The position numbers were made by a program, and so were the translations under genes. Below the pieces are notes generated by a model. It saw nothing but the letters and a program-made list of their open reading frames with translations. It did not search any database and was not told the origin of the DNA. A stretch of 64,000 bases of DNA from Marsupella aquatica (lineage: Eukaryota > Marchantiophyta): assembly GCA_973895155.1 (NCBI GenBank), contig OZ316899.1:10788001-10852000 (forward strand). Direction: 5' to 3'. Numbering within the stretch: the first letter of the stretch is position 1; every line of letters begins with the position of its first letter. This document shows, piece after piece, positions 34,637 to 46,526 of the stretch.

Positions 34637-35335
34637 TATGGTTGCCCTTTAGAGTTGGTCAGTGATAGAGGCACACACTTCCTCAACAGCACCATAGAAC
34701 TTCTCACAAACACCTACCTGATTAAGCACAGAAAAACAACACCCTATAATCCTAAAGCAAACGGTTTGACGGAGAGAGCAAATGGCATTATTTGTAAGAT
34801 TCTCACAAAAATCGTTTCAGCACACAAGAGTGATTGGGATATGAAGCTTCCGTCTGCACTTTGGGCTTATAGGACAGCACAAAAGATCACAACCAAACGC
34901 ACTCCCTTTTATATGGTTTATGGCATGGACTCCATTGTTCCTATAGAATTTAGTATACCTACTGCACGGGTATTAGATGACAGAAGATTACCTCCTGAGG
35001 AAAGTCAGCTCATTAGATTGGTAGAGTTGGAGCGCTTAGAGGAAAATTGCCTCTATGCACTCACACACACTCATACTCAGCAACAGAATCGGAAAGTGAA
35101 TTATGATAAGAAGCTGAAGGCGACCACTATTGAAGCTGGAGATTTAGTTTTACTTTATGACAACCGTTATTTAAAATTTCCAGGGAAGCTCCACACTAGG
35201 TGGGGTGGACCCTATTTAGTCAAGAATGTTTGGCCTAATGGTAGTCTCCAACTTGCCACTACTAAGGGAGAACTATTACCCACTAGAGTAAATGGTCATC
35301 GAGTCAAAAAATACACCTCCCAGAGTTTAGATTAA
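34637..35335 (+). pseudogene. Integrase C-part (gypsy, plus strand)
   Basis: This continues in the same frame as the preceding entry after the single TGA. It has the second catalytic Asp in LVSDRGTHFL, the Glu in NGLTERANGI with normal spacing, and the C-terminal block KVNYDKKLKATTIEAGDLVL followed by the end of the polyprotein at 35,335. Apart from the TGA the integrase triad is complete, unlike in the minus-strand relative. Confidence 0.85.
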
Positions 35336-36008
35336 TGTCGCGTAGCCACTCCAATTTTGAAGAAGGGGTGGTGTATGAAGTTATGTTTTATGAAGTTATA
35401 TTTACTTGGTGAAGGCAATATAGAACTGCTAGATAGCTTAGTTAAAATTTAAAATAAAAAAACAATTTACCAATTTAGGAATGATTAGGTCTAGGAACAT
35501 AGAAAGCTCAACCTAAAGAGGAAAAAGAAATTTTCCAAAAGAGGGAAAATGATTTAACAAGCTAAGGGCCAAAATTCAAAATTTGAGATGCGGAGTGCCA
35601 AGAAAACAAGAAAGGACAAAAGAAGAGTCAAACCAGACCCGAGGGAAAGTTTACCGTTGCTAAGGGAACGTCGAGCCACTTCTTCCAGAGGAAGCGAAAT
35701 AGAGTACCTAAAGCGATACTTTTACATGCGGGAGTTGAAGCTGCTCAAGCGTTGGAAGGGAGACTGTTAGTATTCATTGCAGAGCTTTCTTTGCAAAAGA
35801 ATGGAACGCGATGGGGAAGGCAAAAACGATTGCAATGCCACCAGAATTGGGAATTATGACGAATCTCGAGAACTACCGGAAGGTTGGGCTGGAACCTTTG
35901 ACGAATTTTTTGTGGGTGATTAGTGATTCTTGATTGGTGGATGAAGTTCGAGTGAGGAACAAGAATCCAAAGAAGGGGACACTATGATCGGACTACGCAG
36001 CATTTACG
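35336..36008 (+). other. Spacer between integrase and 3' ORF
   Basis: AT-rich at first, then a basic-residue-coding stretch near 35,588-35,770 (KKTRKDKRRVK) that may be the degraded start of the 3' ORF. No clear site otherwise. Confidence 0.35.
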
Positions 36009-37134
36009 GTGACACAAGTTGCAGAATGCTATGGAGTTTTGGAATTAGGACTCACACCAGAAGATTTCACTTCTTCTCGACTCTTTCATGACATCTGCAA
36101 GGATCAATTTTCAGCTGAGTTCACTAAAGAAGGGTATACACCGAATGCTGCCAAGGACTCAGCCCTGAGAGCTATTTTTTGGTTCATCATTCCGATTCTT
36201 ACTCCCGATAAACCTCGGCAAATTACAGGCAAAGTGACGGCCATGATCATCATAGCATACGATAAAGGTAAGCCCATCAATTGGGCCAGTCTACTATTGG
36301 ATTCGCTTCAACTACGGTGCAAAAAGGTGAAAGATGGGATTGACTTGTATGTAGCCCCAATGTTATTCCACCTATACAGGTTTGAGGGGAAGCTGTCTAG
36401 TACTGAGTTGCAGGAATATGAGGAGTTGGTGGCAAATCGCTCGCTTATTGAAGACCGACCTTCAAGCAATGAAGCAACTGATTTGGATGAGGAGACATCA
36501 GAATCGGTCGCTGAGAAGGAAGGGATTTCAAAACGAGTGCTGCGCCGTCGGCTAGATGTAGTCAAGACATCAATTTTGCCAATGAGAACCAAGTTCACAG
36601 GGAATGAAGCGAAGATCGTCGATCTGGATAGTGATAACACTGTTTGCCCTACGGAAGCGAAGTTACGAGGAGCGCTAGACAAATTCTGCAAGGTAAATGC
36701 GGTCAATAGGAACCTCATTGATGAGCTTATGCACACCTTTTCTTGTTCAAAAGAAGACCTTATCAGTGAAGTTCATTTTGCGAGGTCCAAGAGAGCAGAG
36801 GCAAAATGTGCCAAGAAAGAAGCGGAAGTTGCAAAGAAAGAGCTTGAGAAAAAGCTCAGAGAAGCGGTTCAGAGCTCAGTCCTGCCTACTATTCAGCGAT
36901 CGCTCGAGACCTTAGCAAAAGCGGCGGACCAAATTTTGCTTTCTATAGAAGATCGTCTTCAGTTAGCCGCCTTGACTTCGGAAGGCTGGCAGAGTGCGGA
37001 GAAGAGTCTTTCTAAAGTTGCGATTACTATCACCAATCAAGAAGGTTTTGGTGCACAAGAAGTATGATGAGATTATGAAGTCAATCAATGATTTGAGAGG
37101 TTTTGCAGAGCAGCATGCAAAGTCTCTTTCTCCC
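36009..37134 (+). pseudogene. Gypsy 3' ORF, proximal part (plus-strand element)
   Basis: The frame 36,009-37,067 encodes about 350 residues. The first 160 contain a segment INWASLLLDSLQLRCKKV and LYVAPMLFHLYRFEGKLSS, which has the look of the plant mobile-domain or plant-transposon-protein type and matches the 3' ORF of the other gypsy element. A linker with RVLRRRLDVVK follows, then a Lys/Glu-rich coiled coil (KCAKKEAEVAKKELEKKLRE). Near 37,040 the frame shifts by one base and the coding continues to 37,134, where the CACTA element is inserted after a Gln codon. The distal part resumes at 57,876. Function unknown. Confidence 0.6.
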
Positions 37135-37137
37135 CAA
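37135..37137. repeat. 3-bp target duplication of the CACTA element, left (CAA)
   Basis: CAA directly precedes the CACTA terminus and recurs at 57876-57878 directly after the other terminus. The coding frame of the interrupted 3' ORF is consistent across the two copies. Confidence 0.85.
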
Positions 37138-37780
37138 CACTACTACATATTGGCCCCTTTTGCAAAGCTTTTTTTTACGCTGGGATGGTCTTGCGATGTC
37201 ATCGACTTCAGATATTTTGTGATCAAACACGCATCACAATAAACCATGCTCAAAGGTTCGCAACATAGTGTTGCAAAGCTAAATACCTCACAATTTGTTT
37301 GAGATCGGATTGAATTTGCAACTCTTTCAGATACTATTTGTCTCACAAAGTATTTGTGGATCCGTGACCATCGCGACTGCATTTGGATCTCTTTTGTTTC
37401 ATAATTTAGCGATAATAATGTACTCAAATATATCTTGTGAACCTATTAGCTTCGCACAATATTGTGAAGTATAAATAGTCGCAAGTTACCAAAGCCAGTT
37501 GATTTGCAAAGTTGAGAACCCATTGGCATCACAATTACCGATGGTGTGTTATTCACAAAGTGTTCAGAAGTTGCTTCTTGACAAGCTTGAAAATGTTTTG
37601 CAAAGAGAGTTGTTTGAAAAGTTTGTAGAATGGAAATGTTTGAGAGAGCTTCTTTACAAGATGGAGAATGCATGTGTTTAGGTTACAGCTAGGGTTTTCA
37701 AAAAGGTGGCATGCATGAGGATAGCTTTGGAAATGGCTAGGGTTGCATATATAATAGTGAGATGAAATTTCAAAGTCCAA
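37138..37780 (+). repeat. CACTA subterminal region, left
   Basis: Short phrases such as GGTTCGCAA, TTTGCAAAG, GTTGCAAAG and CTCACAA recur in both orientations over about 600 bp (for example near 37,255, 37,273, 37,505 and 37,600). The same phrase GGTTCGCAA occurs near the other end. In CACTA elements such subterminal motifs bind an element-encoded protein. No gene is supported here. Confidence 0.6.
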
Positions 37781-37891
37781 TTAAGTGTTTGTAAAACAAA
37801 AGAAGAAAATTAATATGTTAATATAAATAAAACCATGATAGTTAGTTTAGGGTCAAATTCTGGGCCCACAACAAGTTTTACTACTAGTGCA

Positions 37892-39833
37892 TCAAACCTG
37901 GTCCTCATCCTCTCCTCCATTTGACACAATAATAACGTCAGGTTTTTCTGAGATAATGGAACGGGACCGTGGCACATACGGTATAACAACTGACCACTCT
38001 GGGTCTGGTGGGTACGGAATATAGAAACACTGCTCAAGGTGACTTGGGAATGTAAATGGTTCAGATGTTTGCCAATGAGATGGTTGAAAGCTAGTTGCTG
38101 ATGTCTTCAGTCGAGTAAACCCACACTCATCAAGAAGTACCGTGCGATTATCACCAACCAGGTGAATTTTGAACCACTTACACTTGAAGACATACTCTTC
38201 AAAGTTGGAATCGGCATCATAGGATATGATCAAGATCTCCTCAATCTTCCCATAGTGAGGCACCACATCTCTGATCACATTAGTGTCATGACGGCTACTT
38301 TGTGAATCTTGCATGAACTGCCCTTGAACTCCACAATCAAAAGTTCTTCCCCTCTTCTCATCAAGGTCAGAAATCCTGAAATGCCTCGTGTCCACATTGC
38401 TGTTCTGGTCTGAACAAGTCTTAAAGGACCATGAACAATTGTTCGAACCTCAGGAGTCATATCTGGAAAATGTGATACATTCTCACCTTGGGCCACCATA
38501 GCATCCAACTGAAGTACTTTCTCCTTCATATACTCAAGGAACTTTGGAAAGATCCTTGGGTGACAACTCTCCCTCTTTGCATCCTCATAAAACTCTCTCC
38601 AATCTTCCATCACATTGCTGTTACTCAACATGAAAGTACTAACCTGTGTCAACTCCACTGCGGTTAGTAAGCGTGTTTTTTTTGCACCTGTTAAACGGTC
38701 CTCCTCCACTTCCCTCTCTTCCATCCAAGTGCGTGGACAACTAGGATCAATGGTAGCTAAGATGTTACTACAATAAAACATACTCTCAGCTGCCAAGTAT
38801 CCAGTTGCCATGCTCCCCTCCACTCGTGCACGGTTCCGTACATAAGCCTTTAACACGGCCATATACCTTTCCAGCCAATACATCCACCTACAATGCACCG
38901 GACCGGCAATGGCAACCTCCCTCACAAGATGAACGAGAAGATGCACCTGACAATCAAAGAAGGAGGGAGGGAAGGCCTTCTCCAACTTGCATACCACCTC
39001 TGCTGCCAATACCTCCATCCGTGGTATCTCTTCTTCATATATTTCCTTTGAGCATATCCATCTCAACAAAGTGCCCAGTGACCAAAGGGCGTCTTGCACT
39101 TCTTCACTCCCCAAACCTATGATTGCCACAGGAAGTATATGTTGTAGTAAATGATGATAGTCATGTGTCTTGAGATACATTGGCCATTTATGACTGTCCT
39201 CCATCCCAAAAGCCTTACGTAGATTGGCACCATAGCCTGTAGGAAACCGCATCTGCCCTATGCGTTGTCGAAACTCTCTTCTTTCACCAACACTCAAAAC
39301 CCATGGAGCTGAAGGACGATGTTCCATCCCTGTGGATTCATCAACTGTTATCCATACATCTGGATGTCGTTCTAGATCCTGGCATGCCTCCCTAAAATTA
39401 ATGTTCTTTTCCCCATAAAAGTGCTTGATCAAAGCCTTCCCAACATTTCCCTCTATATGCATGGGGTCTAACAAGTGATGAATTTTCAACTCAGGCCAAT
39501 AGGGCAAAGTGACCAGTATACTCCACCTTGTCAATCCACTACCATCAAATCCCATGGCATCTTCAGGGTCTGCCACCCTATCAGCTATGGATTTCCAATA
39601 CAAAAATGTTGTGTGGTCAGGTATCTCACGCTCATCACCATTGATCATGTCAAAGTCTGAAAACAAAAGGGGGTCAGACCTCATGTGATGCCCAAGTGGA
39701 AGAAACTTGGTATGACCAAGGTAGATTATCTTGTGCAGCCATTTTGAGTACTTGGCCATATCGTGAAGGCTTGGACCACAAGTGGAGCATGCCTTGTACC
39801 CTTGAGTTTGGAACCCAGAAACAAACCCAAACC
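37892..39833 (-). pseudogene. tnp2: CACTA transposase tnp2-type, C-terminal exon
   Basis: Minus-strand coding from an acceptor at 39,833 to 37,892. It opens with text ending GPSLHDMAKYSKWLHKIIYL and LGHTKFLPLGHHMRSDPLLF, then WSILVTLPYWPELKIHHLLD PMH-type text typical of Transposase_21. The block PPSFFDCQVHLLVHLVREV and HCRWMYWLERYM is the DUF4218 domain (about 38,960-38,870). After a frame change near 38,280-38,390 the C-terminal DUF4216-like segment (QCFYIPYPPDPEWSVVI) follows. The intron before this exon is 39,834-39,967 (134 bp), with GT..AG borders. The order of domains is that of plant CACTA tnp2 proteins. The frame change makes it defective. Confidence 0.85.
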
Positions 39834-39967
39834 CTGCTCACAAAATAACATTCTCAATTAGAGTCAAAGGAATTGAAAAGTTCATGTACATAGAATTAAA
39901 GAGGGACTTCCTTCCAAACAAACTTGATCTCCAATACATGAAAAAAATACAAATCCATACCACTCAC

Positions 39968-41090
39968 CTAGATAGTCATGCATGGTCCACATAATGATTC
40001 CCTTCAATTGGAAGACACGTGGTAACCCTCCTGTAGTTGTCCGACCATCATATGCCCATACACCCCCCCCATAATTTATGGAGTTCCCCAACCAAGAGCG
40101 CCAAGTAGGTGTCCATGTTTTTTACCTTAGATGGACCTGGGATAATCAATGATAGCAATAAGAATCCCTTTTTCATGGACAACCATGGGGGAAGGTTGTA
40201 ATTCATAACAACCACCGGCCAAACCGAAGTAGGGCGCCCTTTCCCTCCAAGGGAGTGTGGGCTCACCCCATCTGATGCCAACCCCAACCTCACATGATGA
40301 GGGTCACGTGCAAACTCTGGCCATTGTGACTCCACATGCTTGTGAGCAGGGGAATCAACTGGCAACCGCATGACACCAGCCTCTGATCGATGTGTCTTAT
40401 GCCATACCATCAATTCTGCCAAGTCAGAACATTGGTACATGTGCAACAATCAAGGAATAATAGGAAACCAATGAACAACTTTTCTAGGCACCTTTGAGGT
40501 CAACATGTTGGTTTCATATCGAGGCTCTTGACAAATTGGACACTCAGTTGCGCTGGCATTGGTCTCATGATAGAGAATGCAGTCATTCACACAAGCATGA
40601 ATGATATGGTATTCCATGCCAATGGATGATAGAACCCTCTTTGCCTCCTTCCAAATTCTTGGCAACACATATTCACTGGGTAACAAGAGATCATGGCAAA
40701 TTACAAACAAATCCGATAGTAGCGCATTGCTTGCCTTGTGTTTTGCCTGAGGATTCATCAATGCCAAGATGGCAGATAGTCTATTCAAACGAGCACCCCC
40801 ATAAATAGGTGTTCTAGCATGTGCCTCAGCTTCTTCCCATTGTTTTTGTCCTTCAGGTGTACGTTGAGACCTTGGATCATGTGCAACATTTGGTGGAGGA
40901 TCTCCTTCATTGGGTGGGACACCTCCTTCACCACCAATGTCTACACCAAACCAATCTGTCATGAAGTCATCCATGGTTGACTCTTGGTCTTGCATGACCT
41001 CATAATCTGTCCGAGGTGCCCCTTCATCTGGACTGTCATTATCATTGTCACTTGATGAGGAATCTGCTGATGATGTTATAATACATGTCC
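39968..41090 (-). pseudogene. tnp2: CACTA transposase tnp2-type, N-terminal exon
   Basis: Minus-strand coding from about 41,090 to the donor at 39,968. It starts with an acidic Ser/Asp-rich part (SSSSDNDNDSPDEG), then a helical part (LLSDLFVICHDLLLPSEYVL) and the zinc-binding CPICQEPRYE. Next comes the Transposase_21 core: LAELMVWHKTHRS, RLGLASDGVSPH, WPVVVMNYNLPPWLSMKKGF and LSLIIPGPSKV. Two breaks are visible: a TGA at about 40,450 where the family has Arg (explained by CGA to TGA), and a frame change in a run of eight C near 40,062. The exon begins next to the nested transposon, at an acceptor-like CATCATCAG near 41,070, so the nested element probably sits in an intron or 5' region of this gene. 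Confidence 0.8.
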
Positions 41091-41097
41091 CTAAAGT
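41089..41097. repeat. 9-bp target duplication of the nested transposon, left (CCCTAAAGT)
   Basis: CCCTAAAGT is repeated exactly at 52384-52392. The copies lie immediately outside the GGG..CCC ends of the nested element. A 9-bp duplication is typical of Mutator-like transposons. Confidence 0.88.
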
Positions 41098-41215
41098 GGG
41101 TATGATAGCCACGACAGAAAACAGAAAACAGAAAACCTATTACCAGGGGTTTATTTTTTGTTAACAGGGAAATTGTACCTGTTACCAATAAGCTTGTCCC
41201 TGTTACCAGTTTTGC
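41098..41215 (+). repeat. Left terminal inverted repeat and subterminal motifs
   Basis: The terminal part (41,098-41,150) has tandem AAAACAG repeats after ACGACAG and pairs with the right end at 52,335-52,383. Just inside are CTGTTACCA at 41,179-41,187 and CTGTTACCAG at 41,200-41,209. The reverse complement CTGGTAACAG occurs near the right end at 52,305-52,314. These are likely transposase-binding sites. Confidence 0.7.
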
Positions 41216-41810
41216 CTGAACCATAACGTGCATATCCACCACTCTAAGGTGCATATCCACCACTCTAATGGCATAATTTTTCGGGGGGCAATAAAGTTTA
41301 AAACAAACAATTATTTTGTGCCATCCGATGGATGAAGTGTACTATCAATCCTCCATTGACACAACAATTTATTGTAGAAGATAAAAAACATGGTATTAGG
41401 AGTGTGCCTAAAGAAACATTCATGCAAAACAATCTATTTTCATCGCCAAATAGTGACCCTTAGAGTGGGACCCACCATAGCACATGTCAATCATGGAGTC
41501 CAAATGAACCCAATCTAAAGGAGTTGATTAAATGGACCTTGTAACGTCACAAACAAATGACAAATCACATCCTCGAGGCTTTGAAGACAGTAGACAATTT
41601 AATCAACTTACACATTTTAAATAAAACAAGAGGTCATTCTTCCACAATGCACGTACATAATGAAGCAATGAATATCCGGTTTCCTAGAACCAGCGCCCGA
41701 CGCTAACCAACAAAGTCTCAATAAAACAACTAAAATATCCGTTGGAAAAAGACAAAATAGGGAATAACCGTTATATTGAACGACGACCTATTGGGCAGTT
41801 TCGATCTCTC
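41216..41810. other. Non-coding stretch inside the left end
   Basis: AT-rich with one tandem 21-bp duplication near 41,230-41,270 (the GCATATCCACCACTCTAA phrase twice). It contains the first palindrome (41,692-41,704) and would include the 3' untranslated region of the transposase gene. No other gene is supported. Confidence 0.5.
41692..41704. promoter_or_regulatory. AGCGCCNGGCGCT palindrome 1
   Basis: AGCGCCCGACGCT: one base off the consensus. It lies downstream of the transposase gene near the left end. Confidence 0.7.
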
Positions 41811-44800
41811 TCATAAGCCATTCAAGTTCTGCCTCTCCAGCACAAGCCTGACTTCGCCTAAAGTCAAAATAGGTTGGCTACAAAGAGTTGACTCCTCAAT
41901 CTCAAGTTTGAAAACATTTATGTACACCCAGTATAGATGTTTGCAAGGCATGTACGACTTGCCACGCGAATGTCGGAGGAAGAAGTCTTCACAAGAGCAA
42001 GCGGGGAAGATACAGATTTGGACGAAGTATGTGCTTGGTGATCGATGGTTCTCATGGGTTCGAATTCGAAATTGCTTTCCAAAAGCATTTCCGGTCTGAA
42101 CATTCCATTCCCCATCCAAACTCATCACTTCTTGTCGTGCAGACTCCATTCGCTTCGTGTGACCCACAGTGAGATTAGACCGAGGCCTTGAGTTTCTCCC
42201 ATTCCGACTACCAAGTCGGAGATTCGGCTCCAAAAACCTTATTGTTTCTGGGAACACGTTAACATTTATCCTGAGGTCAAAAGCAGATGGCGCAGATCGA
42301 CTCAATCCTGTTGTTCGCGCTAATACAAGTCCTTGCTCTTCCAGGAATGTAATTTCAGAAGGAGATAGGCTCGTACCCTTCAAAATAGGCAAAATGTTAG
42401 GAAAAGGAGGAAGCTTCTGAACACCACGACGCGGATGACTCTTGTAACACGCTTGGTTCGGGCAAAACCAAATCATTTCGGAGATGGGTTCGCCCCTGAA
42501 GAGACGATGGCCCTTCACGACAATTCCGACAACACCTTCAGACGAATGGAAGCCAACCTTCTTGATACGATTTCGACACTCATCGCGATCCGAACTCCCA
42601 TTCAGTGTACCATTGCATTGCGGACCTGCTCCATACTTCGATGTCCGTCGCAACTGCCACTGCCCCGGAGGGACATCCTTCTCTAGCACAATCGTGCGTG
42701 GAAGTTGATTCTGAAGTGTTGCTGGGGCACTGAGCGGAGGTTTTGAGGATCTTGTTGTTCGGGTTGTTTGAGGAGTATAGTCCAGTGAATCAGTATCACT
42801 CTCTGATGTGACCATACCTGAGAGATTCACCACCTTTGTGACAGGATGATCAGAACTTGAGGGAATAGAAGAAAAGTCAGTTCTGTTCAGGTTCTTCCTT
42901 TTCAAACCACGAGTATTTGGTGTGGTTATTAGAACGGTGTCATGCCGATGGGAATCTTGTGGAGAGACAGTCCCAGTTGCATGTCCCTTCCTCTTCATTG
43001 ACTTCGTCATTATATCTCCATTCAGGGGAGTACTTCTTTCCAAATCAAAGTTTGTTGCGTTAGATAGAAGCATATTAGTCGCTTCTTCAAACAATCTTGG
43101 CGAACCTGCTTGATCGGCGGAACGGAACGCCAATTCCCATATAGTTGGCCCCTTCCCCCGGTTCAAGCCTTTACGGTATGCACTGTATCCGGCAACTTGG
43201 GACAGAGCACGGTTTTGGTCAACTTCGCAAGCTTCATAAAGACCGACCTTTTTCTTTGTAGCCGAGGCTTTCATGGACGCATGCCTTGATTCTGACCCTG
43301 TACAGTTGGGGATCAAGGCACCTTCCTCAGCGCTTTTGCTCTGCCATACGAAAATGTCAACCGTAAGTAGTATTCTATTACCAGCGCCCGGCGCTGGCAA
43401 CATAAATATGTAGAACAGGCCTGAAATACAATTTCAATGTTTAATACTGAATTCTAACTACATATTGGCTTCAATTTCTTGTACTACTTGTTTTGACGTG
43501 TATGGAGAAAATAACCAGCGCCTGGCGCTAATATGAAGTTGATGAACATTACAGTCTAGATAGATGGATGCCTTACCACTCGAATAAAATTGCCCCACTG
43601 GCGCCAGCGAACAACCCACCAAGATATCCAGCTTTGCAGCATCTTCAGCTTTCCGGGGACACAGTTTCCTGATTGCCACCACACAACAATCTCTCGGGAC
43701 ACCCGGTATGCTGCCACAAATGATGGAGCATTTCTCAGTTTCTCCCAAAGTCTCCGATGCTCCGATTGACATTCTTCCAGTACTCTTTCCTTGGAATGAC
43801 GATGAAAAGATTGATAAAAGTGAAATGCATCAGAGCGCTCCCTCTCTGGGTCCGGGTGTCCACCAAAAAAAACATTTCGCACTGCATTCCATCCAGCTTG
43901 TGCATTGTCGGCCATAAATCCTTGGATGACAACCTCCTGAAGTTCATTTTCTTTGCAAACCTCAATCATCACTCTCCATGCCTTTTCGAAGGACTCAGTG
44001 TCTTCACCTTTCAACTCGCATGTGAAAATTGTACACAGTGCACGGAAATTGTGGTCGTAGACGTGTGCGCTGAAAGTAAACCAATCCGTGGTGACACGCT
44101 GCATCACATCGAAACTTACCCAGGCTCCTTCGAGTCTTCCACCCGGTTGCATCTGCCTCAAAAGATCCACACCGGAACCGTGACCTTTCACGGTCATTTT
44201 AAAGATGTGAGGCCTATCGTTCTGACATCCCTGACCTGGAAGCAAATACCTCTGGAGAAACGACACATGAATCCTCCTCTGCATTTGCGAGAGAAAATCT
44301 AATTCACCCCGACCTTTTTGGTCTATCCTAACGCTCTGACAAAGAGATGCAAACTTCTGCGGAGTGGAAAGGACCATCAGAGACTTCCATATTTCAGTTT
44401 CTTCGATATCGACCATGTCGTCAACATGTTCGCAGAGAGATTTCACTAAGGACCCTGTAGCAGAATTCAAGATCCCTGCCGGTTTTGACAGAGGATTGGC
44501 TTCATGTTTTTTTTTAATTAGATCCTCAGCTATCTTCTCCGCACTCCTACAGAAGGTTTTTCTACCTGGATGGTTGTGCTCACCTATATGAATTGCCAGG
44601 CGGGACATATGACTGCATGTTTCCGCATCAAGTAATACTTGGGGGTACATGTAAAACAAACGGGCAGGGCGGTACTTCACACAAAAAGGAATCTGTTCGC
44701 AGTAATGACAAACAACACCTCCCTCTTCGATGAAAGATCCCACAGCATACTGACCACTGAGCTTTGGAGTACCCTGCCATGCCTTAGCATTTGCCTTCTT

Positions 44801-45616
44801 CTTCCTTTGGAAATAGTCGCAGGACTTGTTCCTGCATTCAATGAATCCCGTACAGGTAACCTTCCCAAACTGCCAAAGGTTTTTAGGATGAACAGTTGCA
44901 ATTGTTGGAAATATGCGTGTCCAAATGTAACAATCTTTGGCACGATCCATGTCCCTAAGCCTAGAGCCTTTAGAGAGCATCTTATCAATGGGCGGCAACT
45001 CAAACATGATGTTACCATTGTACTTAGTTGGCAGACAGGACACTTGTTCATGCCTGAAATGACCCGCTGATATGAACCGTGACAACTCACTATGACCAGT
45101 TGATTTGAGTAACGTATCCATCGCACTGCGCCGGTACACGACCTCCAACTGCTTAGAGCTTCCCGGAGTCTCAGCTTTCACGACAGCAGGGAGCGGGCTT
45201 TTCTTCTTTGACGGTGGACTTAGAGTACGATCTCCATCCTCACTTGAAGAAATCTCAACCACATCACATGGAACCAGCGGGAAACTGGACAGTCCTGCAT
45301 GCTGTCTTAAACAAACTGAGTACGAGATCCCTGCGTAGAGATGCCAAAACCGTTCACCGTCATCGACATTGAACGTTGCAGCATCCTCGATATCATCAAT
45401 GGATTCAAGCTCTCGAACAATGGCCTCAATGTCATTCATCTTCAAATCAAATCTCCCGCAGAGATACCTCTCCCGGACCTGCTTGTACGTATCTTCCATG
45501 GGGACGGGGATAGTCACAATATCTTCATAACCGAATCGAGAAAGAACGATAGACCGAGACATGGTGAACAAAAACAAAAACCGAGGGCTATAGCGTTTGA
45601 AAGAAGAAAAGTTCAT
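41811..45616 (-). CDS. SWIM-type MULE-like DDE transposase, two exons
   Basis: Exon 1 is 45,616-43,577 and exon 2 is 43,340-41,811. The intron (43,576-43,341, 236 bp) starts GTAAGG and ends GGCAG, and both exons are in phase 0. Together they give 1,189 residues with no stop. Regions in order: an acidic N-terminal part; a Cys/His zinc-binding part ending in HIGEHNHPG (about 340-347), as in the WRKY/GCM-like domain of MULE proteins; a DDE core with WVSFDVMQRVTTDW (about 500), FMADNAQAGW with an Asp (about 570) and a segment AFHFYQSFHRHS (about 600); after the splice, NCTGSESRHASMK, matching the conserved N..ES..+LK of MULEs; a long low-complexity part; and a SWIM zinc finger C-S-C ... C-K-H (about 1,127-1,150). 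The start ATG at 45,616 is followed by a second in-frame ATG 18 codons on. The gene looks intact. Which residue is the third acidic catalytic one cannot be settled by eye. Confidence 0.85.
43383..43529. promoter_or_regulatory. Palindromes 2 and 3, in the transposase intron
   Basis: AGCGCCCGGCGCT at 43,383-43,395 and AGCGCCTGGCGCT at 43,517-43,529 are both perfect in the arms, with different central bases. Both lie inside the 236-bp intron of the transposase gene and nowhere in its exons. Confidence 0.85.
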
Positions 45617-46526
45617 GGTATTGTTCAGCTTATATCTGTCGAACCTGGGAATTTGACGTTAACCGATCCGTTTGTATACGACATAAAACATTGACGATGG
45701 AGGATCCGTTGGCACCATAAATGATTTTTGTCGTTTTTTCCCCGAGAAGTCCGGATGTCAGACACGAACATATTGCTAAAAAGATCACCAACCTTACTTA
45801 AACAGACCATAAGATATGACAAGGTATTGTCAAATTTTAGTAGCGCCTGGCGCTAACTAAAATATGCCACTAAAAATGTGTCTGAAATCTTGACATTCCA
45901 AACTAGCGCCCGACGCTAGTATAGAATAAATTCCCTTAAAATGAACATTATGACCACATACCAGGTGGTAATTGGGAATAAATGGTGCCTTCAAAGGATG
46001 GTTTTGATTGATTATGGATGATAAATGAACATTTATACTAGCGCCGGGGGCTAGTATTACATTTGAGAAATATTTCTCCGTAAACGATGTACTGAAGGAT
46101 ACTTTAATAAAATATGGGGGTGGAAAGGCCGAAATTTATGTCATAGCTCCTTCAAAAAAGACCTCTAAATTTCTTCCAGTTTATACTAGCGTCGGGCGCT
46201 ATTATAAGCATACTCTAAATTGTTCACCTTGATGGTCATCATTAATGCTAGCGCCCGGCGCTAGTATTGATATGATGTTAGGAAATGTCTTTAACGGTAA
46301 CATTCAACGGTAACTTATGACTTCCGTGTGTGTTACGCATCTTCTACCGTTTGATTTTGGTAATTAAACCTTCCGTATACAGACGTTGGAAACCGCCAAA
46401 CATCAGAGCTAATGGCTTTCCTCTAGGTTATGTCATCCTCCCGCTAGAATATATTACACGTTTAGAGATGATTATAGTTCCATAATTTCATTGTACGATA
46501 GTTCGTACGCTTCTAGAAGGAAGACG
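45617..46526. promoter_or_regulatory. Divergent promoter with a palindrome cluster
   Basis: The transposase gene (start at 45,616, minus) and the ParB-like/methyltransferase gene (start at 46,527, plus) are transcribed away from each other across this 910-bp gap. It holds five palindromes: AGCGCCTGGCGCT 45,842-45,854; AGCGCCCGACGCT 45,905-45,917; AGCGCCGGGGGCT 46,040-46,052; AGCGTCGGGCGCT 46,188-46,200; AGCGCCCGGCGCT 46,250-46,262. The last sits in a longer dyad (GCTAGCGCCCGGCGCTAG). Apart from these GC-rich sites the gap is AT-rich. It is the densest cluster in the element, so shared regulation of both genes is plausible. Confidence 0.75.

Larger units (their letters stand above)
29440..35335 (+). 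mobile_element. Ty3/gypsy element, plus strand, gag-pol
   Basis: Gag, protease, reverse transcriptase, RNase H remnant and integrase follow in gypsy order. The family is the same as the minus-strand element at 28.05-21.8 kb. The 3' accessory ORF continues at 36.0-37.1 kb and, after a 20.7-kb CACTA insertion, at 57.9-59.0 kb. A purine tract at about 59,958-59,970 and the right 123-bp repeat follow, so the whole element may span 11,885-60,095, including everything nested in it. It is better preserved than its relative but has three nonsense codons, one frameshift and a deletion in RNase H. Confidence 0.85.

Noticed and set aside
43600-43612. A further palindrome, CTGGCGCCAG, within the transposase exon
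   Set aside because: It has a different centre and arm order from the AGCGCCNGGCGCT family and is explained by coding sequence (Trp-Arg-Gln-Trp region on the minus strand).
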